The position numbers and the translations under genes are program-made. Below the pieces are notes generated by a model that worked only from the letters and a program-made list of their open reading frames with translations, had not been told where the DNA came from and did no database searches. From Erysipelotrichaceae bacterium (GTDB lineage Bacteria; Bacillota_I; Bacilli_A; Erysipelotrichales; Erysipelotrichaceae), in the NCBI GenBank assembly GCA_003520745.1, contig DOUE01000032.1:6430-25002 (forward strand): DNA of 18,573 nt. The letters are read 5' to 3'. Positions 6,776-14,013 of the stretch are shown piece by piece. Within the stretch, counting starts at the first letter, position 1; every line of letters starts with the position of its first letter.

Positions 6776-7923
6776 AGTTATCCTTTTCCATCGCCAAGCG
6801 GTTTTTAACGTACAGTAAAGGTCAGACGATCCTGATCATGTTGGGGATTGCGGTCGGGATTTCCGTCCAGATCTTCATCGGCTTGTTGATCCAGGGTTTG
6901 CAGGACAGTTTGGTCCAGCGGACCATCGGTCAAAGCCCCCACATTACGATCGTCAGCGAAAGCAAAGGCGCATCGTTTCAGATCGAAGATACTTTGTTTA
7001 ACTCACTCACAAAGGACGACCGCTTGATCCATGTGGGGAAGACGGCGGATGGCGCGGTGTTCGCGCTCACCGCCAATGAAGATGAATCCGCTTTATTAAG
7101 GGGGTTCAGCGACGACACCGCGACCATCTATGACCTTGAGAATAGTCTGGTGGACGGAAGAATGGCCAACACCAACGACGAAGTCGTCTTAGGGAAAGGG
7201 TTGGCGACGAATCTGAATGTCGACCTGAATGAAACCATTACACTACAGACGATCTTGGGCGACACCGTCGAAGTGAAGGTGGTCGGAATTTTCGACCTCG
7301 GTGTCTCGGCGGTCAATGATTCCTGGATCGTTTCACAGTCGGAATTGACACAGGAACTATTCAAACTCGGTGATTCCTTCACCGGGATCGAGATGCAGGT
7401 GAAAGATGTCTTCGCCGCCGATACGATCGCCGCTTCGCTTGAACCTTCGGTTGATTCCGATCTGAAGGTCGTCAACTGGAAAGCACAGAACGAATCCTTG
7501 TTGAGCGGACTCAACGGACAAAGCATTTCGACCTACATGATCCAACTCTTCGTCTTGATTTCGGTCATCCTCGGGATTTCGAGCGTCCTTGCGATCACCG
7601 TGTTGCAGAAATCGCGGCAGATCGGAATCCTGAAGGCGATGGGGATCAACGATTCCCAAGCCAGTTTGATTTTCATCTTCCAAGGTTTGATCCTCGGAAT
7701 CTTAGGTGGCATCCTGGGGGTCGGTCTGGGTGTCGGCTTGTTGGTCATGTTCACCACCTTCGCCAAGAACCCGGATGGAACCGCCTTGATTCCCATCACG
7801 TATGACGCGACCTTCATCGCGTTCTCCGGAAGCGTCGCGGTGATTTCCGCCCTCTTGGCGTCCGTCATCCCGGCACGCAAATCCAAGAAACTCAGTCCGA
7901 TCGAGGTAATCCGCAATGGCTAA
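6772..7923 (+). CDS. FtsX/LolCE-type ABC transporter permease
   Basis: 383 residues with the classical MacB/LolE layout: one N-terminal membrane helix (about 20-42), a large extracytoplasmic MacB-PCD-like domain (about 45-250), then three membrane helices (about 255-277, 300-327, 346-367). SRQIGILKAMG (281-291) is the conserved cytoplasmic coupling helix that contacts the ATPase, and SKKLSPIEVIRNG closes the protein as in most FtsX-like permeases. The family extracts or exports lipids, lipoproteins, peptides or antibiotics rather than importing small solutes. The start codon overlaps the stop of the B12-protein gene (ATGA), and the 3' end overlaps the ATPase gene by 8 bp. Only one permease is present, so it should form a homodimer. 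Its placement in a membrane-lipid operon suggests a lipid-related cargo, which is inference. Confidence 0.92.
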   Translation: MKLSFSIAKRFLTYSKGQTILIMLGIAVGISVQIFIGLLIQGLQDSLVQRTIGQSPHITIVSESKGASFQIEDTLFNSLTKDDRLIHVGKTADGAVFALTANEDESALLRGFSDDTATIYDLENSLVDGRMANTNDEVVLGKGLATNLNVDLNETITLQTILGDTVEVKVVGIFDLGVSAVNDSWIVSQSELTQELFKLGDSFTGIEMQVKDVFAADTIAASLEPSVDSDLKVVNWKAQNESLLSGLNGQSISTYMIQLFVLISVILGISSVLAITVLQKSRQIGILKAMGINDSQASLIFIFQGLILGILGGILGVGLGVGLLVMFTTFAKNPDGTALIPITYDATFIAFSGSVAVISALLASVIPARKSKKLSPIEVIRNG

Positions 7924-8602
7924 CATTCTAGAACTCCAACATATCGATAAAATCTATGGCACAAGCATCAAGACGCAGGTCCTGCACGATGTCAACCTTA
8001 GCTTCGAAGAAGGCAGTTTCAACAGTATCATCGGACAATCGGGAAGCGGGAAGAGTACGTTGCTGAACATCCTGGGGACCTTGGATAAACCGACCAACGG
8101 GAAAGTCGTTCTGAACGGGAAAGATGTCTCTACCTTGAAAAGCAAGGAACTGGCGTCGCTGCGTAACGAAACCATCGGGTTCATCTTCCAGTTCCACTAT
8201 CTCTTACCCGAATTCACCGCCATCCAGAACATCCTTCTCCCCAACCGCATCAAAAATGCGAAGGTGTCGAAAGAAACGATGGACCGCGCCCTTGAATTGA
8301 TCGACTTCGTCGGACTTAGCGCCGTCAAAGACAATCCCGCCAATAAAATGTCGGGCGGTCAGCAACAGCGCACGGCGATCGCGCGCGCCCTCATCAACAA
8401 CCCCCGCATCATCCTCGCGGACGAACCGACCGGGAACCTGGATTCGGATACCGCCGAACAGATCTATAAACTGATGCGCGACATCAACAAGAAATACAAC
8501 ACGACCTTCATCATCATCACGCATGACCAACAGATCGCCCAGAAAACGGATCGGATCGTTGAAATCAAAGACGGCAAGATCCTTCTTGATCTTCGAAAGT
8601 GA
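7916..8602 (+). CDS. ABC transporter ATP-binding protein (LolD/MacB-type)
   Basis: 228 residues, a single nucleotide-binding domain with every catalytic element: Walker A GQSGSGKST (40-48), Q-loop Gln92 in FIFQFHYLLPEFTA, ABC signature MSGGQQQR (145-152), Walker B IILADEPTGNLD (165-176; Glu170 catalytic) and the switch His203 in ITHD. FQ-x-x-x-LLPEFTA and DEPTGNLD are typical of the LolD/MacB/FtsE branch that pairs with FtsX-like permeases. It overlaps the end of the permease gene by 8 bp, so the two are made together. Its TGA lies in the GTGAGG that probably serves as the Shine-Dalgarno of the next gene. Confidence 0.95.
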   Translation: MANILELQHIDKIYGTSIKTQVLHDVNLSFEEGSFNSIIGQSGSGKSTLLNILGTLDKPTNGKVVLNGKDVSTLKSKELASLRNETIGFIFQFHYLLPEFTAIQNILLPNRIKNAKVSKETMDRALELIDFVGLSAVKDNPANKMSGGQQQRTAIARALINNPRIILADEPTGNLDSDTAEQIYKLMRDINKKYNTTFIIITHDQQIAQKTDRIVEIKDGKILLDLRK

Positions 8603-8610
8603 GGCAACCT

Positions 8611-10377
8611 ATGCAGATTATCGACGGGAATGAAATCTACTCCTACATCGTCTCCGGGGCGAAGAATGTCATCGTCAACGAGACCAATTTGAATCGCATC
8701 AACGTGTTCCCGGTTCCGGACGGGGATACGGGGACCAACCTGAGTCTGACGATGAACTCGATTTTATCGCAGGCACAGCGTCGTCCGCAAGCCTCCGTGA
8801 CGATGAAGTCCATCGCCGACGTGGCGGTGGACCATGCCTATGGCAATTCCGGCGTCATTTTCGCCCAATATCTCCACGGTCTGTCCCAATCGGTCGGACA
8901 ACGGGAAAACCTCACACCGAAAGAATTCATCGAATCGTTGAAGACGAGTGCGCAGTATGCGTTCAAATCGGTCGCCAATCCGAAAGAAGGCACCATCCTG
9001 ACCGTCATGCGTGAATGGGCGACCCATTTGGAGTCGCACATCGAAGATGATTTCGCCCCCTTGGTCGAACATTCCCTGAGCCAACTGAAGGGTGCGGTCC
9101 AACACACCAAAGACCAACTTAAAGTCCTACGCGACCATAACGTCGTCGATGCGGGGGCCATGGCCTTCTATTATTTCGTGGAAGGGATCGCGAAATTCCT
9201 CAAAACACGTACGCTTGAAAACCAAGAGTATACGGCCGCCGTATTGGAAGAAGTGGCGGAAATCTATGCCTCGAGTGACGTAGGGGACTATCGTTACTGC
9301 ACCCAATACTTGGTTCAAACCAAAAACAACCCGGATGCGTTGCGTGAGAAACTGGGGAGTTATGGCGACTCGTTGGTCATCGGAAGCACCGACGACCATC
9401 TGAACGTCCATCTTCACACCAACGTCCCCCATGAAGTCATGAAACTTCTTCTCAAGGAAGGTCCGGTGACTTCCCACAAGGTCGACGACATGTACATGCA
9501 GGCGCATTTGATCCATGAACCGGTCTCCAAGATGGTGATCGTCACCGATTCCATCGCCGACCTTCCCCAAGCGTTCGTGGACAAGCACCAAATCGTCGTG
9601 ATCCCGATGAACATCATCATCGATTCCGTCGTCTATATGGATAAGGTGACGATGAAACAAAAGGATTTCTATGAACACATGGATGATTATACCTTGAACC
9701 CCACCTCGTCGATGGCGACGCAAACCACCATCGAGCGCACGTTCCGTCAATTGCTTCAACACTACGACCAAATCCTCGGGATCTTCGTTTCATCGAAGAT
9801 GAGCGGGACATATGCCAATCTTTTGAGGATCGTCGAACCCTTGCGTAAGGAAGGGAAGGAAATCGTGATCTTGGACTCCAAGGTGAATTCGATCGCGGAA
9901 GGCTTGTTGGTGTATGAAGCAGCGAACTTGAAGGAACAAGGCGTCGAATTCACCCGTATCGTTGAAACGATCCAGAAAAAAACCAAGAAAGCCAAAATCT
10001 ATGTCAGCGTGAAGGATTTGAAATACATGTTGAAAGGGGGAAGGGTTTCAAAGACGACGGGGTTCATCCTCTCCAAACTCAAACTCCAACCCGTCATCTC
10101 GATCGATCCGGAAGGGAAAGGGGAGATCTTCGCGAAATCCCTGACCCAGAAGAGTGCGTTGAAGTCGATCCTGAAAACGATCAAGAACGACATGAAGAAA
10201 CAGGGCATCGACAAGTATGCCTTGGTCTATTCGGATAATCCGAAGGATCTGAAAGAACTAAAGAAACAATGTCTTGCCATTTTAGGGAAAGAACCCGAAT
10301 ACATCGAGTCGATTTCACCCATCGTCGGCTTGAACGCCGGGAAAGGCGCCTTCGCCGTCGGCTATCTACTAACGTAA
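8611..10377 (+). CDS. DhaL-DegV fusion, putative single-chain fatty acid kinase (FakA-FakB-like)
   Basis: 588 residues. The start is placed at ATG 8611, with GTGAGG six bases upstream; a GTG at 8599 inside the ATPase gene is less likely. Residues 1-200 are a DhaL/DAK2 kinase domain with INVFPVPDGDTGTNLSL (30-46; Asp37, Asp39, Asn43 hold the Mg-nucleotide) and the later HNVVDAGAMAF. Residues about 222-300 match the FakA middle domain (YRYCTQYLV, GDSLVIG, LNVHLHTNVP). From about 307 a complete DegV domain follows (MVIVTDSIADLP; TSSMAT 365-370; SGTYAN 398-403; LKGGRVS) in place of the usual FakA C-terminus. FakA phosphorylates fatty acids bound to the separate DegV protein FakB, giving acyl-phosphate for phospholipid synthesis; here kinase and fatty acid carrier are one chain. 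The usual DegV motif with His near the end (HTGPG) reads LNAGKGA, with Asn575. It is the last gene before a strong terminator. Confidence 0.88.
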   Translation: MQIIDGNEIYSYIVSGAKNVIVNETNLNRINVFPVPDGDTGTNLSLTMNSILSQAQRRPQASVTMKSIADVAVDHAYGNSGVIFAQYLHGLSQSVGQRENLTPKEFIESLKTSAQYAFKSVANPKEGTILTVMREWATHLESHIEDDFAPLVEHSLSQLKGAVQHTKDQLKVLRDHNVVDAGAMAFYYFVEGIAKFLKTRTLENQEYTAAVLEEVAEIYASSDVGDYRYCTQYLVQTKNNPDALREKLGSYGDSLVIGSTDDHLNVHLHTNVPHEVMKLLLKEGPVTSHKVDDMYMQAHLIHEPVSKMVIVTDSIADLPQAFVDKHQIVVIPMNIIIDSVVYMDKVTMKQKDFYEHMDDYTLNPTSSMATQTTIERTFRQLLQHYDQILGIFVSSKMSGTYANLLRIVEPLRKEGKEIVILDSKVNSIAEGLLVYEAANLKEQGVEFTRIVETIQKKTKKAKIYVSVKDLKYMLKGGRVSKTTGFILSKLKLQPVISIDPEGKGEIFAKSLTQKSALKSILKTIKNDMKKQGIDKYALVYSDNPKDLKELKKQCLAILGKEPEYIESISPIVGLNAGKGAFAVGYLLT

Positions 10378-10404
10378 AACGAATCCGTGCGGATTCGTTT
10401 TTTT
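10377..10404. terminator. Terminator between the convergent lipid operon and c-di-GMP cluster
   Basis: AAACGAATCC (10377-10386), GTGC loop, GGATTCGTTT (10391-10400), then four more T (10401-10404). The stem is a perfect 10 bp. It is strong in the plus direction and has a shorter T4 run on the minus strand, so it probably serves both. It overlaps the minus-strand stop codon at 10403-10405. Confidence 0.92.
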
Positions 10405-12631
10405 ACTTGATTTCAGGAAAGACTAGGTCGAGAAAGAGCGTTGCGATCTCCGGGTCGAATTGTTTTCCGATGTTCAGCAGGATTTCTTCCTTGGCTTCGG
10501 GGTAACTGAGCCCTTTGCGATAGGTACGGTCGCTGGTCATCGCATCGAAGGCGTCCGCGATCGCGATGATCCTGGATTGGACTGGGATTTCATCCCCTTT
10601 CAACCCTTTGGGGTAGCCTTTCCCGTCCCAACGCTCATGATGGGCTAAAACAAACTCGGAGAGTTCGGAGAATTCGTTGGCGGAACTCAGGATCCGATAG
10701 CCGACTTCGCTGTGTTGGCGGATTTCGTGCCATTCTTCCCGCGTGAGCGCACCGACTTTATTCAGGATGGAATCGGGGATCCCGATCTTCCCGATGTCGT
10801 GCATCAAGCCTGCGACCTTGATCTTATGGATCTCGCTGCGGTCGAAATGCAGTTTCGTCGCGATGGCTTCGCAGATTTCGCTGACACGGCGCGAATGATC
10901 CATCTCGCGATTGTTTTTCTCATAGAGCGAATTCATGATGATGTCGATGGTTTTACTGAGGATGCTGGAACTATCCGTCAATTTCTGGCGATACATCGCA
11001 TCTTCCGCCATTTTGAAAACATCGCGCATCGTCGTTTCCTGGTCTGATTTCGTCGCGGAACCGATGGATACGGAGAGGATGATGTTTTCGACCTTCTCCA
11101 TGGATACGGAGAGATGGATGCGTCGGACGATTTCATCCGCATCCTGTTTTTGTGTTTTGGGCAGTAGGATGACGAATTCGTCGCCGCCGATGCGGGCGAT
11201 GATTTCGTCCTGTCGGCAGACTCGTTTCAAAGCTTCCGCGATCTTCTTCAAACTCTGATCCCCGGCTTCGTGCCCGAATGCATCGTTCATCAGCTTCAGT
11301 CCGTTCGCATCGATCATGACCAAGGTGATGGGGAGGTTGCGCTGGATATCCAAACGTCGGAGTTCTTCCTCATAGAACCTCCGATTGTAGAGGCCGGTGA
11401 GATGATCATGGAAGTTCAGGTAAAGCATCTCTTCTTCCGCCCGTTTCTTATCGGAAATATCCTGTAGGATCGCGAGGATGAAGGATTTCTTCTCGAGTTC
11501 ATGGTAGATCATCGAGGCGGTCAAATGGGTCCAGACGATGCTTCCGTCTTTCCGTACGAAACGCTTGTCGATGGAATAAGAATCGATTTCCTTCGCCAAC
11601 ATCCTCACCATGTTTTCATAGTCGAGCGCTAGATCATCCGGATGGGTGATTTGCGCAAAGGTTAAGTGGTTGAGTTCTTCGGCGGTATATCCGACGATGT
11701 CGCAGTACTTCCGATTCATCCGTCCATATCTCTCGTCGATCGGACCGTAGCTGATTCCGATCTCGGCTTGTTCGAAGATGGCGCGGAACAGTTCTTCGTT
11801 GCTTTTTAGTAGGTACTGCGCGTTTTGTTCGATGGTGACATCGTTCTGCGTCCCGAAGTGTCCGATGATCCTTCCGTACTCGTCATAAAGACAGACATAG
11901 TTGCCCTTCACCCACATCCTGCTTCCGTCTTTCTTGATTTCCTGCGTCATGACCTGAAGTTGTCCATGGTCGAACATCCTTCGCCACGCTTCCCGACCTT
12001 GAACCAGGTCGTGCGCAAAACTCTGCGCCGGGGTTTCCCCGATCACTTCATCGATCGTGTATCCATATTGGTCAAGATAGGCTTGATTGACCTTCGTCAA
12101 TCGTTGATGGTCGAAAACGTAATCCAACGTTTTCTCCTTATCGACGGTATCGTTCCATTCGATCGGCTCATCCAACATCATAAACAAGAAGCCGTTGATC
12201 GAGTGTTCGAAAAAGAGATCCAATTCTTCTTCTTTCTGCAATCGCTTCAACTCGGATTTTCTCTCTTCCGTGATGTTCTTCATCAGGCAAGTGACCGCGA
12301 CGACTTCTCCATCTTCAACATACGGCGAAATCAAGCAATCCAACAGGTTTTGGGTCAACGTCGGGATTCCCTGTTCGCTGGTGATTCGCGAAGGTTTCCC
12401 CGACAGGGCATCGTTGAAACATGCGATGAAGATCTCACCCTTGCCGGATGATCCGAAAACTTCGATGAACTCCATCCCCGGTTGGATGGTTTTATGAAAG
12501 ACGTCCTGTACGAAGTCCGCATGTCGCTGCGTGAATGCGATATAGCGAAGATGTCGATCCAAGGCGAAAACACTCAGGTCGTGAGTGTTTTCAAGGATGG
12601 TGGTTGCGAGCAGCGTTGAATGGTCGATCAT
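10403..12631 (-). CDS. Triple-PAS GGDEF/HD-GYP hybrid c-di-GMP turnover protein
   Basis: 742 residues, soluble, with no signal peptide or membrane helix. The start is ATG 12631, with GGAGG five bases upstream; a TTG 15 bases earlier is unlikely. Domains in order: three PAS-type sensor units (about 10-125, 140-275, 280-395), a GGDEF domain (about 405-555; intact active site RIGGDEFVILLP with GGDEF at 482-486) and an HD-GYP domain (about 570-742; MHDIGK with His-Asp 611-612, HHERWDGKGYPKGL, and the DAFDAMTSDRTYR tail). Both catalytic motifs are complete, so it may make and degrade cyclic di-GMP, or the GGDEF part may act as a GTP-sensing regulator of the HD-GYP hydrolase. The inhibitory I-site position reads RQDE instead of R-x-x-D, so product inhibition may be lost. 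It lies 77 bp downstream of the photolyase stop on the same strand, with its own weak promoter. Confidence 0.93.
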   Translation of the reverse strand: MIDHSTLLATTILENTHDLSVFALDRHLRYIAFTQRHADFVQDVFHKTIQPGMEFIEVFGSSGKGEIFIACFNDALSGKPSRITSEQGIPTLTQNLLDCLISPYVEDGEVVAVTCLMKNITEERKSELKRLQKEEELDLFFEHSINGFLFMMLDEPIEWNDTVDKEKTLDYVFDHQRLTKVNQAYLDQYGYTIDEVIGETPAQSFAHDLVQGREAWRRMFDHGQLQVMTQEIKKDGSRMWVKGNYVCLYDEYGRIIGHFGTQNDVTIEQNAQYLLKSNEELFRAIFEQAEIGISYGPIDERYGRMNRKYCDIVGYTAEELNHLTFAQITHPDDLALDYENMVRMLAKEIDSYSIDKRFVRKDGSIVWTHLTASMIYHELEKKSFILAILQDISDKKRAEEEMLYLNFHDHLTGLYNRRFYEEELRRLDIQRNLPITLVMIDANGLKLMNDAFGHEAGDQSLKKIAEALKRVCRQDEIIARIGGDEFVILLPKTQKQDADEIVRRIHLSVSMEKVENIILSVSIGSATKSDQETTMRDVFKMAEDAMYRQKLTDSSSILSKTIDIIMNSLYEKNNREMDHSRRVSEICEAIATKLHFDRSEIHKIKVAGLMHDIGKIGIPDSILNKVGALTREEWHEIRQHSEVGYRILSSANEFSELSEFVLAHHERWDGKGYPKGLKGDEIPVQSRIIAIADAFDAMTSDRTYRKGLSYPEAKEEILLNIGKQFDPEIATLFLDLVFPEIK

Positions 12632-12655
12632 GCGATCCTCCGGCAATACCCTTAG

Positions 12656-12684
12656 AATGTAGCTTATTTTCTTTGATTACGCAA
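12656..12684 (-). promoter_or_regulatory. Candidate promoter of the PAS-GGDEF-HD-GYP gene
   Basis: On the minus strand, TTGCGT (12684-12679), a 17-bp spacer and TACATT (12661-12656), 24 bp before the start codon. Both elements deviate from consensus. No terminator separates this gene from the photolyase, so read-through from the upstream operon is also possible. Confidence 0.4.
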
Positions 12685-12707
12685 TATAAAAGAGTAGATT
12701 CAATGAA

Positions 12708-14009
12708 TCACACGGTCTTCTCTTCATCGAGTTTGAGTTTTGTTTTCCTTAATGTCCCTTCACTCCCCATGGCACGGATCAAACCATGGACGGGTTTGTC
12801 GAACCAAGGACGGTCGTGGACGGCGGCCACGCTCCAAAGTATTCCCGTATATCCGTTGGGATCCCGTCCATCCAGGAAATAAGTATCGTTGAACTTGATC
12901 AAGGTGTCGACGGCTTGTCGCGCATCCTTGCTCCAGAGTAGGACCATCTTCGCCCAATACATCCTCAGATACGAATGGAGATATCCGGTTTCGACCACTT
13001 GCTTCTGGCAATGATTCCACAGTTTGTCGTGGGTCTTCGCATCCCTGAATTCCTCGAAGGTATAGAAGTAATCGCGAGGATCTTCGCGATGTTGTTCAAG
13101 GGTGGCTTTCGCCCACCCCCAGGCGCCATCCAGTGTATCGTAATCCTTGCAGTAGTGGCAATAATTCTCCGCCAGTTCGCGGCGGACCATCGCTTCTTCC
13201 ACAAAGAGCTCGGCGTTGGGATGCCCGCTAGCCTCGACGTCCCGGATCATCTTCACCGGTGAAATCATCCCGAAATGAAGGTAGGGGGAGAGTTTCGATT
13301 GTCCGTTGGCGTCGATTTCGTTACGTCGGTCGAAGTTCGCCAACGACTCACGGATGAACGTATCCAGCTGACGTAGCGCCGCGTCTTCACCCGGGACCAT
13401 CGTACTCTTGGAAAGGGTATGCCACCCGGTATGTTTCGCAATCAAGGCGTGATAGTGTGTTTCATCGAACACATCCATCTGGATTTGTTGAGGATGGGGA
13501 ACCACTTCGGGGATCGCCTGCAGATAGTCGCGATACATCCCCATGATTTTCGGCCGGAAGGTCTTCGCCGCATACTCCAGTTTCGGGCTTGCGACTTCGA
13601 CCGGAACGACACAGGCCGTGTTGATCGTACGGAAGGAAATCCCTCTCTCGGCACATCGCGCACGAACCCGGTCCTGCGCACCCAGCACCGGCTTGAGAAC
13701 CTGATGTTCGGTGATGATCGAGTGGATTTTACGAGATTCCATCAATCTCAAGAAATTTTCCTCCGCGTCGCCTTCCATCAGAACTAACGGGATGTTTGAC
13801 TTCCTAAGTTTCCGCGACATCTCGACCAAACCCTGAAGCAAGAAGTCCATGTTTCTCAGATTCGCATACGGGAAGTCCGGATACAAGTTGAAAACCACGA
13901 CCAGGTCAAGTCCATGTTCAAGGGCTAGTTTCTGCGCGTGGATCAACGCCGGGTTTTCAACCGTACGTAACGCACGGCTTACCCAATAGACGACGGTCTT
14001 TTCTGCCAT
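12708..14009 (-). CDS. phr: Class II CPD deoxyribodipyrimidine photolyase
   Basis: 433 residues. The start is ATG 14009, with AGGAG about eight bases upstream; longer in-frame starts would run deep into the preceding gene. The N-terminal Rossmann domain (1-~130) begins VVYWVSRALRTVENPAL, as in class II enzymes. The C-terminal helical FAD-binding domain shows LSPYLHFGMISP (240-251), RRELAENYCHY (276-286), LHSYLRMYWAKM (344-355), LDGRDPNGYTGILWS (379-393) and VHDRPWF (397-403), the class II signature, clearly different from the class I PhrB set. The enzyme repairs cyclobutane pyrimidine dimers using near-UV/blue light and reduced FAD. The gene begins 4 bp after the stop of the GGEEF-haemerythrin gene, so repair and an oxygen-binding signalling protein are co-expressed. 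Confidence 0.93.
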   Translation of the reverse strand: MAEKTVVYWVSRALRTVENPALIHAQKLALEHGLDLVVVFNLYPDFPYANLRNMDFLLQGLVEMSRKLRKSNIPLVLMEGDAEENFLRLMESRKIHSIITEHQVLKPVLGAQDRVRARCAERGISFRTINTACVVPVEVASPKLEYAAKTFRPKIMGMYRDYLQAIPEVVPHPQQIQMDVFDETHYHALIAKHTGWHTLSKSTMVPGEDAALRQLDTFIRESLANFDRRNEIDANGQSKLSPYLHFGMISPVKMIRDVEASGHPNAELFVEEAMVRRELAENYCHYCKDYDTLDGAWGWAKATLEQHREDPRDYFYTFEEFRDAKTHDKLWNHCQKQVVETGYLHSYLRMYWAKMVLLWSKDARQAVDTLIKFNDTYFLDGRDPNGYTGILWSVAAVHDRPWFDKPVHGLIRAMGSEGTLRKTKLKLDEEKTV

Positions 14010-14013
14010 AGTA

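Noticed and set aside
8599..8610. GTG start for the DhaL-DegV fusion
   Set aside because: The GTG is part of the likely Shine-Dalgarno for the ATG at 8611 and adds only four residues outside the family alignment.
9127..9771. 214-residue minus-strand frame inside the DhaL-DegV gene
   Set aside because: It is antisense to a well-conserved gene, His/Asp/Val rich as expected for a shadow frame, with no recognisable domain.
11825..12451. 208-residue plus-strand frame antisense to the PAS-GGDEF-HD-GYP gene
   Set aside because: A shadow of conserved PAS coding sequence; no ribosome binding site or motif.
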